Positions 17,962 through 27,368 of a stretch of 64,000 nucleotides of DNA are shown in pieces (within the stretch, counting starts at the first letter, position 1; every line of letters starts with the position of its first letter). The position numbers and the translations under genes are program-made. The notes under the pieces were generated by a model. That model saw nothing but the letters and a program-made list of their open reading frames with translations. It searched no databases and was not told where the DNA came from. The stretch spans positions 620,001 through 684,000 of the forward strand of contig NZ_SMGE01000001.1 of assembly GCF_004339525.1 (NCBI RefSeq), given 5' to 3'. This DNA comes from Flavobacterium sp. 90 (lineage in GTDB: Bacteria > Bacteroidota > Bacteroidia > Flavobacteriales > Flavobacteriaceae).

Positions 17962-19434
17962 ATGAAACAAAAATTACTTCTATTAAGTTGCTTTCTATCG
18001 GGATTTGCCAACTATGCCCAGAACGACTGTGCAGAAACGAATAAACAAGCGCAAACGTATTTATTGGGAACAGCAGATAGTAAACCCGATTACCCAAAAG
18101 CATATGTTATTGTACAAGATTGTGCAAACCAGGGGGATGCTTCTTCCTTGGCTATCTCTGGAATTATGCGCCTTAATGGATTAGGGATTGAAAAAGATGA
18201 AAACCTTGCCTTTGAATATTTGATGAAAGCGGCTCTACAAGGACATCCTTCGGCAGAATATAACATAGGTCGTTTTTACATGATAGGTACAGGCTGTGAC
18301 ATTGACTTTGATAAGGCAATATACTGGCTCACATTGGCATCTGACCATGGAGATGAACAAGCTGCCTATTCCATTGGTTACATGTATCTAAAAGGACTCG
18401 GGGTGCCACAAGATTATAAAAAAGCTATTTCATGGTTTGAAATATCTTCCTGGCCTATGGCTAAACACTGGTTGGGTAATTGTTACTATTTTGGCTATGG
18501 AGTACCTAAAGACGAGAATAAGGCAATCCTGTATTATACTCAAAGCCATACGGGAAACAGTGAGCAACTTTTAAAACACATTGCACAAAATGTGAAAGAA
18601 AATGTTGATATCGCAATTAATAATGAACTAAAGGAAAAAGAAACTCCAGAAAACACGGGTATTGCCAAAGAAGCAATCGATAAATTAACAATCGAAACGC
18701 CTCAACAAACGGAGAATAGAACTCTTAAAGCCAAATATCTTAATGGTAAATGGAAAGGAAAATTGATAGAATTAGACTGGTCAGGCAAACAAATCATGAA
18801 AGTATTGCCTTTAAATAGTGAGTTTTCAGCAGAAGGGAATACTGTAAATTATAAATGGGAAATTAACAAAACTACAAGTCAGTCTACAGCTATCTGGGAA
18901 GATAACGCTTTGTATTTTGACAAGTTAAATATGGTTTTCGACTGGCCATTTAGTGACCGACCAGATGTAAATACCATAGACTGGGAAGTGCTCTCGGCCC
19001 AAATAGAATTTAAGGTAATCAACAACAAAACTTATTTAATAGGCAATTTACAAACTTTTACCAATCAATGGAATGAGCCAGGACCACCAATGCGTGTTAT
19101 CCTAAAACAAACAGGAGAAGGAGAAGATGATGATCTATCAGATGATGAACTCCTTGCTATAAGTGAGCAAAAAGATCATTTTATCGTTTTGTATCCAAAT
19201 CCTTTTGTAGAAGATGTATTTATAGCTTATGAACTAGATAAGGATGCACAAGTGAGTGTAAATGTCTATGATCTTACCGGAAACCCTCTACCAGCAATCC
19301 TAGAGCCAGGAGCATTACAAACTGCAGGAAAGCATCACTACACACTTAGCGGAGGCAATCTGAAGGCAGGTATGTACATTGTACGTGTAGGAGTTGGCAA
19401 TGAAATGCATTCCAGAATTTTAATAAAAAAATAG
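17962..19434 (+). CDS. Sel1-repeat protein with T9SS C-terminal sorting domain
   Basis: 490 residues. Signal peptide ends near ANYAQ. Residues ~50-200 contain Sel1-like repeats, e.g. DASSLAISGIMRLNGLGIEKDE, AEYNIGRFYMIGTG, AAYSIGYMYLKGLGVPQDYKKAISWF and YYFGYGVPKDENKA. A beta-rich central part begins LNGKWKGKLIELDWSG. The last ~75 residues (FIVLYPNPFVEDVFIAYELD ... GMYIVRVGVGNEMHSRILIKK region) form a type A T9SS sorting tail, so the protein is exported across the outer membrane by type IX secretion and probably anchored or released. A decayed copy of its 3' half lies at 22849-23100. It is the first gene before two effector-like genes. Confidence 0.85.
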   Translation: MKQKLLLLSCFLSGFANYAQNDCAETNKQAQTYLLGTADSKPDYPKAYVIVQDCANQGDASSLAISGIMRLNGLGIEKDENLAFEYLMKAALQGHPSAEYNIGRFYMIGTGCDIDFDKAIYWLTLASDHGDEQAAYSIGYMYLKGLGVPQDYKKAISWFEISSWPMAKHWLGNCYYFGYGVPKDENKAILYYTQSHTGNSEQLLKHIAQNVKENVDIAINNELKEKETPENTGIAKEAIDKLTIETPQQTENRTLKAKYLNGKWKGKLIELDWSGKQIMKVLPLNSEFSAEGNTVNYKWEINKTTSQSTAIWEDNALYFDKLNMVFDWPFSDRPDVNTIDWEVLSAQIEFKVINNKTYLIGNLQTFTNQWNEPGPPMRVILKQTGEGEDDDLSDDELLAISEQKDHFIVLYPNPFVEDVFIAYELDKDAQVSVNVYDLTGNPLPAILEPGALQTAGKHHYTLSGGNLKAGMYIVRVGVGNEMHSRILIKK

Positions 19435-19439
19435 ACAAG

Positions 19440-20411
19440 ATGAAAAAACTTTATATTTGCCTCATAATTGTCTTATGTTCAATGAAAGGTTTTGCACAAT
19501 TCTCGGAGTACGGGGGAACCTATTATGACTATCCATCTGGCCAAACAGGTGTTATTGTAACATATAACAACCCACAGCCTAATAATATAGGTGCGCAAAT
19601 GGATGCACAAATGGCTGCAAATGCGGCTGCTGCAGCCTCACATATCCCAACACAACCTCCAATACCGCCAGCAACTGGCGGGAGCAGTGGATCACCATCA
19701 ACTCCAAATACACCACCCCCACCACCAATAACTCCTCCTGACCCTTGTGCTTCCGCTGCAAAAAGTGATGCAAAAACGAGCAATGCAATTCTTGCAGCTC
19801 AAAATGCATCAATAAAAACACAATCAACCACGACTGAATTCGGGGCAGAACAAAATTTAACTTCATTTCCTGTAACGAGCACTACTGGCTATAAAAATAT
19901 TGCTGTACGTTCAAACGGGGCTGCTGGTTCTTTCAGTCCTAATTTTACCTGGGATGCTACAAATGGATACACAATAGGAGTTTCTCATGGTCATCCAGGA
20001 AACGGTGCTCCCTCTCCTGCGGATTTAATAAATGCATATGGTAATTTATCAAACCCACAACTGGTTGCTGGCGGTCAGGCTGCTATTGATTATTATAAAG
20101 CTAATTTTACAATATCTGTAGTAACACAAAATGAAATTTACACAGTAAGTGTTACAGATTGGACTGCATTAGGTACATTATATACTGCTTATAAAGCAAA
20201 CCCAGCTGCAGCTAATACTGCATGGTCAAATGCTGCCGTTGCTTATCGTGACGCCAACGTAGGTTCAAGTTATGGTGATTACACAGCATATGCAGGATTA
20301 AAATTATATGGCAATGCAATAACTATTACCAAAAAGGATAATGCTGCCGTAAAATCTACCCCATTGAAAATTGATAGCGCTGGGAAAGTAGTAAAAACAA
20401 CTTGTCCTTAG
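19440..20411 (+). CDS. Secreted effector-like protein, conserved N-terminus, JAMM-like motif in C-terminal domain
   Basis: 323 residues, 5 bp after the Sel1 gene. Signal peptide ends near GFAQ; then a conserved head (FSEYGGTYYDYPSGQTGVI, QMDAQMAANAAAAASHIP) and a Pro/Gly linker (~75-105). The head and linker are nearly identical to the gene at 21268 but the C-terminal domains (from ~105) are unrelated. This is the layout of polymorphic toxins. The C-terminal domain contains GVSHGHPGNGAPSPADL, which reads as HxHP-x5-SxxD, close to the JAMM/MPN metalloprotease motif (HxH-x7-SxxD in canonical members, here x6). A peptidase activity is therefore a guess. A lipoprotein that could be its immunity partner follows 33 bp downstream. 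Confidence 0.7.
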   Translation: MKKLYICLIIVLCSMKGFAQFSEYGGTYYDYPSGQTGVIVTYNNPQPNNIGAQMDAQMAANAAAAASHIPTQPPIPPATGGSSGSPSTPNTPPPPPITPPDPCASAAKSDAKTSNAILAAQNASIKTQSTTTEFGAEQNLTSFPVTSTTGYKNIAVRSNGAAGSFSPNFTWDATNGYTIGVSHGHPGNGAPSPADLINAYGNLSNPQLVAGGQAAIDYYKANFTISVVTQNEIYTVSVTDWTALGTLYTAYKANPAAANTAWSNAAVAYRDANVGSSYGDYTAYAGLKLYGNAITITKKDNAAVKSTPLKIDSAGKVVKTTCP

Positions 20412-20444
20412 TTATTTTTTATAACTTTATAAAAAAATGAAAAA

Positions 20445-20966
20445 ATGAAAAATTTTTTAAAATATCTTATTATAATACTTTTATTTATTTCCTGTAGCAG
20501 CACTAAAAACGTTCAAAAATTAGAATCCGTAAAATTCGAATTACCAAAAGGAGCTGTCAAAATTGAAAATGCAACCTTAGATCAAAACAATAAAAAAGAT
20601 CAAAAATTGATGCTTTTAAAAAATATCTATAAAATTAATGATGTTTATATTGGAATGAATGATCCTTATAAAGGAGAGGTTAAAAACGATTTATTAAAAG
20701 ATATTAAAGATGGTTCTGATTATGATTATAAAAAATTTGGTTTTATAGAATCACACCAATATAAATCAAGTCTAGAAAACATAAATAATTACGAGACGTT
20801 AATTATATATACTTATTATGAAGACGTTGGGCAATATTCTTTTAGAAAAGTCAATAAAGAGAAAACTCAAATTTTTGGAGGGACAATTGTTTTTGAAAAG
20901 CAATCGGATTACACTGAGGCCACGAAAATAGTAAACGATTTGTTAAACAGTGTCAAATTTGACTAA
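20445..20966 (+). CDS. Small lipoprotein, candidate immunity protein
   Basis: 173 residues with a lipoprotein signal (IIILLFISC, Cys17), rich in Lys, Asp and Tyr. The mature domain has an alternating strand/helix look (YETLIIYTYYEDVGQYSFRK) and no recognised family. Its position directly behind an effector-like gene, and the same gene order in the second pair, suggest a cell-envelope immunity or accessory function. The function is inferred from order only. Confidence 0.6.
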   Translation: MKNFLKYLIIILLFISCSSTKNVQKLESVKFELPKGAVKIENATLDQNNKKDQKLMLLKNIYKINDVYIGMNDPYKGEVKNDLLKDIKDGSDYDYKKFGFIESHQYKSSLENINNYETLIIYTYYEDVGQYSFRKVNKEKTQIFGGTIVFEKQSDYTEATKIVNDLLNSVKFD

Positions 20967-21049
20967 ATAAGACCACATACAGTTTGTTCATAAATTCCTC
21001 ACAAACTCAAACATGTTTCTTAAATTATTAGAGATAAATAATTAATGAT

Positions 21050-21090
21050 ACACAGTTCCAAGAACATTCTTGGAACTGTGTTGGTTTTTT
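21050..21090 (+). terminator. Strong terminator after the first effector pair
   Basis: ACACAGTTCCAAGAA and TTCTTGGAACTGTGT form a ~14-bp stem followed by TTGGTTTTTT. It separates the first effector/lipoprotein pair from the second. 20967-21267 otherwise has no gene. Confidence 0.85.
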
Positions 21091-21267
21091 ATTTTCATTT
21101 CAATAGATATTTGAAAGCCAAGTAATCCACTTCAAAAAATATACTAAAATGAAAAAATAGTGATAACAGCATGCTAACTTGTTATCTACTAATTTATACA
21201 CATTTTAAAATATGAAAAAATATAAAATTAATGCCTATAGCAGACAGGATTTTAACCAAAAACTAAA

Positions 21268-22188
21268 ATGAAAAAACTATATATTTGCCTTATGATCTTC
21301 TTGTGCTCAATTAAAGGTTTTTCGCAATTCTCGGAGTATGGAGGAACATATTACGATTATCAATCTGGCCAAACCGGTGTTATTATAACATACAATAACC
21401 CACAGCCTAACTATAATAATATAGGTGCGCAAATGGATGCGCAGATGGCAGCAAATGCGGCTGCAGCAGCATCACATATCCCAGTCCAACCTGTTATTCC
21501 TCCTCCAACTGGTGGAACAACCGGATCTACACCTCCCAAACCTACGACTCCGCCACCAACGCCAAAACCGGATCCGTGTGCAGAGGTAATAAAGCAATCA
21601 TTTAATACATTAACTCAACAAGGAAAATTGGCTGAAATACTTAGTAAATTTATCGGAGCAAATCCCAAATATAATATCAATATAAGTACAGGACCGATAG
21701 CAAATGGTAATTTAGCCAGTACAAACCAGTTTAACATTACGTTTAATCAAGACTATCCCAACGCAACAGTGGCTTCCAAGACAGCATCACTCATACACGA
21801 ATACATACATGCCTATTTCAACACGCTTTATGAGGAATATAAAGTGACTAAAAACCCCCATATTTATGATGGTTATCCTTTCTTGTATACGGCCTTTGTA
21901 AATGGAATAGGAGACAAAGAAATTGCACATCACAATCAAATTGCATCCAGCTTTATTGACACAATGGCTGCTGTTATAAAAGAACTTCAACCAGGGATCG
22001 TTGTAGATGGTGATGTCAATCGGTTTTATACAGATATGGCTTGGGGTACTCTACAAGGAACACCTGCTTTTAATACCACGAATCTTAAACCGGAAGATAT
22101 AGATAGAATTGCCTCTAGAAGAATAATGGAAAGAGATAATCAACCAAGAGGTACCAATACTCCAAAGGGAAAACCGTGTAATAAATAA
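21268..22188 (+). CDS. Secreted effector-like zinc metalloprotease (HExxH), same N-terminus as 19440 gene
   Basis: 306 residues. Signal peptide ends near KGFSQ. The first ~75 residues (FSEYGGTYYDYQSGQTGVII, IGAQMDAQMAANAAAAASHI) and the proline-rich linker repeat those of the gene at 19440. The C-terminal domain differs and contains LIHEYIHAYFNTLYEEY, an HExxH zincin motif (HEYIH), in a SprT/WSS-like arrangement; IAHHNQIASSFIDTM downstream may supply a third ligand. It is predicted to be a secreted metalloprotease effector. A lipoprotein gene starts 5 bp after its stop. Confidence 0.75.
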   Translation: MKKLYICLMIFLCSIKGFSQFSEYGGTYYDYQSGQTGVIITYNNPQPNYNNIGAQMDAQMAANAAAAASHIPVQPVIPPPTGGTTGSTPPKPTTPPPTPKPDPCAEVIKQSFNTLTQQGKLAEILSKFIGANPKYNINISTGPIANGNLASTNQFNITFNQDYPNATVASKTASLIHEYIHAYFNTLYEEYKVTKNPHIYDGYPFLYTAFVNGIGDKEIAHHNQIASSFIDTMAAVIKELQPGIVVDGDVNRFYTDMAWGTLQGTPAFNTTNLKPEDIDRIASRRIMERDNQPRGTNTPKGKPCNK

Positions 22189-22193
22189 AAAAA

Positions 22194-22820
22194 ATGAAAA
22201 AAATAATCATACTACTCTGTATCTGTTTTGCATCCTGTTCAACCGTAAAAATAGAAGAACAGATTGTGCAGGACTTTGTAAAAGAAAAGGATTTGAAAAA
22301 AATCCCATTCCTAAAAGCTTCCTACTTAACTGAAGAAGCATATTCCAGTAATGAAGTTTTAGACCATTATGAAATGGCTTCTTTAGACAAAAACTTGCCT
22401 CTGGAAAATAAAAGAAGGGAAATTAGAGCTTCAATAAGCGACTCATCCATAAGTCAGGATAGAGTAAAACAGCTTAACGATACCTTGTATATAAGTTTAG
22501 ATGAAATAAAACAGATGAAACTATTACACAAAAATGATAGTTTAGTCTATCATTGGGATGCTAAAAAATTCAAAACTCTTGAAATTCCAATTATTAAAAA
22601 AGAGGAATTATTATTGAAAGCTGACAAGGGAATATTGTCTATAAGTGCAACAGGACATGTTATATCTAAACCAATTGTGAGTTTAAATAAAAAATATGCG
22701 CTGTTGAAATATTTTTATGTCTCCCTCTCAGGTGGATCTGTTGAACGCACTTATCTATTAGAAAAAGAAAACGGTAAGTGGACAGTCAAACAAGTCATTT
22801 ATATTCCAAATATTTATTAA
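22194..22820 (+). CDS. Small lipoprotein, second candidate immunity protein
   Basis: 208 residues; lipobox CFASC near residue 15. The C-terminal part (KYALLKYFYVSLSGGSVERT and YLLEKENGKWTVKQVIYI) resembles beta-sheet folds with a 'W-x-V' ending seen in many small secreted proteins, but no family is recognised. It shares no obvious sequence with the 20445 lipoprotein, as expected if each protects against a different effector. It is tightly coupled to the HExxH gene (5 bp gap). Confidence 0.6.
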   Translation: MKKIIILLCICFASCSTVKIEEQIVQDFVKEKDLKKIPFLKASYLTEEAYSSNEVLDHYEMASLDKNLPLENKRREIRASISDSSISQDRVKQLNDTLYISLDEIKQMKLLHKNDSLVYHWDAKKFKTLEIPIIKKEELLLKADKGILSISATGHVISKPIVSLNKKYALLKYFYVSLSGGSVERTYLLEKENGKWTVKQVIYIPNIY

Positions 22821-22848
22821 TTAGTCGCTTTTAGCCCAATCTTATTAA

Positions 22849-23100
22849 GTTAAGGTTTTTGACTGGCATTTTAGCCAAAATACCAATGCAAATATTTTGA
22901 ACGGGAAAGTATTATTCTCGCAAATGGAGTTTAAGACCATCAACAAAAAAACATCTCTTATAAGCAATTTACAAACTTTTATTAAAGGAAAAGGTCTGGA
23001 CCTCCGATAGATGTGGTTTTGAAACAAATAAAAGAAAGTGAAGTCGACTTGTCTAATGATGAGCTTTTGGCGATAAGTACCCAAAAAGACTATTTTATAA
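22849..23100 (+). pseudogene. Decayed 3' copy of the Sel1/T9SS gene
   Basis: Bases here align with the region around 18925-19190 of the intact Sel1/T9SS gene: tttttgactggcattt, then GAGTTTAAGACCATCAACAA, GCAATTTACAAACTTTTA, and CTAATGATGAGCTTTTGGCG match with frameshifts and deletions. The Sel1 repeats and the sorting tail are absent. The locus therefore once held a second copy of the whole cassette, or recombines by duplication. Confidence 0.7.
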
Positions 23101-23117
23101 AATATAGAAACAAAGAA

Positions 23118-23152
23118 AACACAGTTACAAAAACGGTTCTTGTAACTATGTT
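23118..23152 (+). terminator. Hairpin closing the effector locus
   Basis: AACACAGTTACAA pairs with TTGTAACTATGTT (one wobble) around a 9-nt loop. It resembles the terminator at 21050 and sits after the decayed copy; no long T-run follows. Confidence 0.5.
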
Positions 23153-23278
23153 AGGTTGATAAGTTCATTTCCATAGAAAGAGAACTGAGTAATTCATACT
23201 GAAACCAGCCAATCAATGAAGGTTTTAAATCTCTCCAAGAAAATCTTAAATTTTTATCATTTGAATACCATTTTATTT

Positions 23279-24847
23279 ATGAAAGTAAAGAATAATCCTT
23301 TTTTTAAATTTGCCAAGGTTCAGAATAAACTCCAAATTCGATTTATCCTTTTTTCATTTTTATTTTCAGTAACTGCTTTTTGTCAATCAAAAAACGATAA
23401 AAAAATAAATACAAGTGAAATTTCTAAAGTTTTAGAATATTTTCAAAAAAAGGGCGATAAAGAGCAATATAATGCTGCAGTTTTTTTAACCGCTAATATA
23501 CCGATTCATTATTCGGCAGATAATGTCTGGTTGGATAAAAATGGGAAAGAAGTTGTTTTTAGAGTAACTGATTATAAAGATATAGAAGCGGCTGGCAAAG
23601 AATTTAATACATTAAAGGATAGTATTGGAATGATTCCAAAAAACACTTTGATTAAAGACAAGGATGTCATTAAAAGTGAGTTTTTGATTAAGAATATCGA
23701 AATGGCTTTTAAAGCATGGAAAGAAAAGTCCTGGTCAAAAAACTATGATTTTAGAACATTTTGCGAATACATTCTGCCTTATCGCAGCTTATCAGAACCT
23801 ATGCAGGATTGGAGAGGTGAATATCAGACGACCTTCGAGAAATTATCAGTCGGATTGTCAGATCCTACTGATCCGGTTGAATTATGCTCGAAAATAATTG
23901 ATAATATAAAGCATTTTGATTTTGTATTAAAACGTTTTGACCCTAAACAACTTTTAGGACCAACAGATTTATTGTTTTGGAGAGAAGGCAATTGTCCCGA
24001 TTTGGCTAATGTCGCTATTTTTGCTGGAAGGTCACTTGGTGTAGCAACAACTTTTGATTATACACCTCATTATGCAGCTTCTTCTAACAGGCACTACTGG
24101 AATACAGTTATAGACAATAAAGGTGTTCATGTTCCTTTTAACGGGAATCAGGATTTACCTTATGTTTATAATCCTGTAGCCAAACGATTAGGTAAAGTAT
24201 TCAGGGTTACATTTTCGGAGCAAAAGGGGAATTTAACTTCTTTAATTCCTGAAAATGAAATCCCGGATGATTTTTTAAAAAGTAAAAACATTATAGATGT
24301 TACCTCTGAATATGTTGAAGTCAGTGAGGTTAATTATTCGTTTAGCCCTCAGGTGATTTCAAAAGTTAGTTACCTTAATGTATTTAACAGAGGTAATTGG
24401 AGGCCACTGGACTGGGCGAAAATAAACAATAATGTCTCTGTTTATAAAAATATGGGAAGGGACATAGTCTATTTGCCAAGTGTGTATGTTTCAGGAAAAA
24501 TGGTTTTCGAAAATTATCCAATACTTTTAGACCAAAAAGGTATGAAAACGATATTAAAACCTGATCTACTAAATTCTTTTTCGGCAACACTTTCCAGAGA
24601 AAATGAGTATAAAAATAAGCACACAGATAATAATCCTTTACAGATTATAAAAGGCGAAAAATACAAAATATATGTATGGAGTGGTAACTGGCAGCTTCTG
24701 GAAGAACAGATTGCATCAGAAGACAACAAGGTCTTTTTTAAAAAATTACCTAAAAACGGACTTTTTTTAATGAGTTCTTCAAAACCAGATTTTTATGAAC
24801 GAATATTTACCATTGAACCACTGTCAAGCCTTATCACATGGTATTAA
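23279..24847 (+). CDS. Secreted transglutaminase-like protein
   Basis: Start chosen at 23279 (MKVKNNPFFKF); an earlier start at 23216 adds 21 residues before the hydrophobic signal (FILFSFLFSVTAFCQ). About 522 residues. The core LLFWREGNCPDLANVAIFAG carries the catalytic Cys, and FDYTPHYAASSNRHYWNTVI carries the His and following acidic/Asn position, the order seen in transglutaminase-like papain-fold proteins. The C-terminal third is beta-rich (KYKIYVWSGNWQLLEEQIAS). Its substrate is unknown; peptidoglycan or surface-protein cross-linking or hydrolysis are options for the fold. It is separate from the upstream effectors by a hairpin. Confidence 0.75.
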   Translation: MKVKNNPFFKFAKVQNKLQIRFILFSFLFSVTAFCQSKNDKKINTSEISKVLEYFQKKGDKEQYNAAVFLTANIPIHYSADNVWLDKNGKEVVFRVTDYKDIEAAGKEFNTLKDSIGMIPKNTLIKDKDVIKSEFLIKNIEMAFKAWKEKSWSKNYDFRTFCEYILPYRSLSEPMQDWRGEYQTTFEKLSVGLSDPTDPVELCSKIIDNIKHFDFVLKRFDPKQLLGPTDLLFWREGNCPDLANVAIFAGRSLGVATTFDYTPHYAASSNRHYWNTVIDNKGVHVPFNGNQDLPYVYNPVAKRLGKVFRVTFSEQKGNLTSLIPENEIPDDFLKSKNIIDVTSEYVEVSEVNYSFSPQVISKVSYLNVFNRGNWRPLDWAKINNNVSVYKNMGRDIVYLPSVYVSGKMVFENYPILLDQKGMKTILKPDLLNSFSATLSRENEYKNKHTDNNPLQIIKGEKYKIYVWSGNWQLLEEQIASEDNKVFFKKLPKNGLFLMSSSKPDFYERIFTIEPLSSLITWY

Positions 24848-24912
24848 AATAGAATTTTTTAAATAATGTATATTATGGATGTTTTTAATGTTCATTGCAA
24901 TAAAAGTTACCG

Positions 24913-26721
24913 ATGAGTAAATATAATCCCTACCTGGCAAAGAATCTGTCACATGTAATAGATTCTTTGTTTATAATTTTAGTTTTAGCATTGCCTTTTA
25001 TTTCATATTCATTTATTTTAAATTCTAATAAAATTGGCAAAGAACTATACTTGGTTACTGTAGTTTCTTTATGGATAGTTTTTAAAACAGTATGCACCAT
25101 AAAAAACAAAGCGCTCAAGATTTATGCTGTAGATGTAGTAATGCTTTTATTTTACTTATATCTTGTTGTCCATTATTTTCTTTTTTCTTTTTATACTTTT
25201 CTATACGACCAATTTTGGGTGTTCACATGTTATATTCTGCTCTTTTATTTATTTCGTTGGAGTTATGATAAGGAACAGGAAAAAAAGATTCTTTTTAATA
25301 GAACTATATATCTGATATGGTGCTATTGTTTTGTGCAATCTATAGCGGCATTATTGCAAAATTTTGACTTTATAAATTCCGATAATAAGTATTTTAAGAC
25401 AGTAGGAACATTTATAAATCCTAACTTTTTAGGGGTTTATATGGTAGTCGGATTACTTGTTTTATTATATCAAATTCTCGTGGTTCAGGAAAAAAAAATA
25501 GTTGTCAAAGTAGCTTTGTTATTGAGTTTTTTTTCCATGTTGTATATTCTTTACTTAACAGAATCCCGGGCATCATGGATATCATTAATAATCGGTTTTC
25601 TGGTTTTAATATTTACTTCTCAAAATTGTGTTTACTTTTTCAAGGCAAACAAAAGGAAAACTATAATTTTATTTGCCATTATCAGTATCGCAGTATTCAC
25701 CTCTTTGTATCTGTTATATCAGTTAAACAAGGACTCGGTTGATGGGAGGACATTGATTAGGAAAATTGCTGTTTTAGATATGCAGAAAAATCCCTTTTTT
25801 GGAAATGGGATCTTTAATTTTGACGGTGTATATAATGACTCTAAGGCTCTTTATTTTACCGAAAACCAACGCCCATGGAAAGAAGTAAAAGTAGCAGATT
25901 ATGTTTCTAATGCTTTAAATGATTATATTCAAATTGTCTTTGAGATCGGATTGTTAGGGTTTGTTTTACTTGGTGTGCTATTATTTATAATGGTTAGGAA
26001 AATAGAACTAAATCCACGGACGAGATTCGCTCTTGCTATTGTTGTTGCTTTTGTTTTCTTAGGATTGTTTACATCGGTTTTATATAATCCAACAGCGATG
26101 GTTTTTATGGTCTGGGCATTGTCAATATTATTTGTTTACGGAGACAATAAAACTCAGGTGTTTATTATAGCAAATAATCGAACATTGAATGTTTTAAGAG
26201 GTATTATTATTTTTGCTTTTTTGAGTATTGGGGTTTTATTTGTTTTAAAAACTAAGTCTTTACGAGATTTTAAAACGGTGATAGAGGATAGAAGTCAGAA
26301 ATTTTATTACAAACTCAGCAACAATGACATGCTTTTTATTAAAGATGATGCATTTGTTGAATTTAAACTTGGATTCGAGAAATATACCGATCAAGAGATT
26401 GACAAGGGAATTGGAATGATGGAAAACTCTGTAAAAAAATCTAAAATACCGGAAGCCAACATTATATTGGCCAATATTTATACGACTCAAAAAGATTTTA
26501 TCAGGACAGAGCAATTATTGGTAGCTAATGTAGGTATTGAGCCTTTTAGATTTGAGCCAAGGGCAAACCTGCTTCATTTTTACATTCAGACAAATCAAAA
26601 GGCAAAAAGTATCAAAATAGCTGAGAAAATAATGAATTTACCTGTAAAAATTAAATCTAATAAAATCGATATTTATAAACAGGAAGCTGAAGAATATCTA
26701 ATAAAAAACAACTTCCCGTAG
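24913..26721 (+). CDS. O-antigen ligase-like polytopic membrane protein with C-terminal TPR region
   Basis: 602 residues. Residues 1-430 hold about a dozen hydrophobic helices; the Wzy_C/WaaL-type signature is YLTESRASWISLIIGFLVL followed by a large periplasmic loop (residues ~270-340, with FGNGIFNFDG) and ALNDYIQIVFEIGLLGFVLL. The last ~150 residues are soluble and TPR-like (ANIILANIYTTQKDFIRTEQLL). Such proteins ligate or polymerise surface glycans, or glycosylate proteins at the inner membrane. The gene lies 65 bp after the transglutaminase-like gene. Confidence 0.8.
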   Translation: MSKYNPYLAKNLSHVIDSLFIILVLALPFISYSFILNSNKIGKELYLVTVVSLWIVFKTVCTIKNKALKIYAVDVVMLLFYLYLVVHYFLFSFYTFLYDQFWVFTCYILLFYLFRWSYDKEQEKKILFNRTIYLIWCYCFVQSIAALLQNFDFINSDNKYFKTVGTFINPNFLGVYMVVGLLVLLYQILVVQEKKIVVKVALLLSFFSMLYILYLTESRASWISLIIGFLVLIFTSQNCVYFFKANKRKTIILFAIISIAVFTSLYLLYQLNKDSVDGRTLIRKIAVLDMQKNPFFGNGIFNFDGVYNDSKALYFTENQRPWKEVKVADYVSNALNDYIQIVFEIGLLGFVLLGVLLFIMVRKIELNPRTRFALAIVVAFVFLGLFTSVLYNPTAMVFMVWALSILFVYGDNKTQVFIIANNRTLNVLRGIIIFAFLSIGVLFVLKTKSLRDFKTVIEDRSQKFYYKLSNNDMLFIKDDAFVEFKLGFEKYTDQEIDKGIGMMENSVKKSKIPEANIILANIYTTQKDFIRTEQLLVANVGIEPFRFEPRANLLHFYIQTNQKAKSIKIAEKIMNLPVKIKSNKIDIYKQEAEEYLIKNNFP

Positions 26722-27181
26722 GAGTTACCTTCATTTTTTATAATTTTAGACATAGATATATTTTACAGATCGATTATTTCAAAGACAAGATTAGCAATAA
26801 GAATGGAGAGTGTAAATATTGCATAGGCCAGATATTTATTTGCATTCCTTTAAATAATGGTAATTTTGAAATAATTGCCCCAAGAAACTATTTAAAGAAA
26901 ATACAAAAATAGACAATAAAAACAATGATTTGAGATTCGATATCCTTTTGCGGGATGTTATCAACTCTGATATATTTGAGCATCTTGTTTTGAATATAAT
27001 TTAGTAAATGTATAAAGGAAATCAGGGATCAATCCCAAAAAACTATGGAGTGAGAAAATTTAAGCATAAAATTTTCCGGGCTCTGCAACCATATCCTTAA
27101 TTTATTAAAATGTAAATTTTAGTATTAGATATTCTATTTATTATAGATTTGAGATTTTAAGCTCAATTGCAAATTTTAACA
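26722..27181. other. Intergenic stretch without recognised gene
   Basis: No ORF with coding character. A short plus-strand frame reads NGNFEIIAPRNYLKKIQK before a stop near 26911, possibly the tail of a lost gene; I cannot identify it. It is the left border of the island region. Confidence 0.4.
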
Positions 27182-27306
27182 GATATTCCTTGTTTTTACA
27201 TCGTAATGATTTAATATATTGAAAGCTAAGTGCTCCAAACTTAAATAATATATTATAGCCCTTGAATTACTAGGATTTTCATAAAAGCATCGGAACCTCT
27301 TTCTGC
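27182..27306 (+). repeat. Island end repeat R1 (degenerate att-like copy)
   Basis: Most diverged of three related copies (R2 28484-28623, R3 43808-43948). Shared blocks are AGATATTCC, TTTACATCGTAATGATTTAA, AATAATATATTATAGCCCTT and CGGAACCTCTTTCT. The terminal tRNA-Ser-like core is degraded (CCTCTTTCTGCAC instead of CCTCTTTCTCCGC). Confidence 0.75.
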
Positions 27307-27368
27307 ACATAAAGACAAATAAAGCCACTGGTTTTTGTTTTTTATATGATTAATTATTTTGATAGTTG

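Noticed and set aside
19529..19866. Minus-strand glycine/valine-rich frames
   Set aside because: Shadows of the proline-rich linker of the effector gene.
21211..21270. 19-codon frame starting MKKYKINAYSRQ upstream of the second effector
   Set aside because: Too short, no support beyond an ATG; the true gene starts at 21268.
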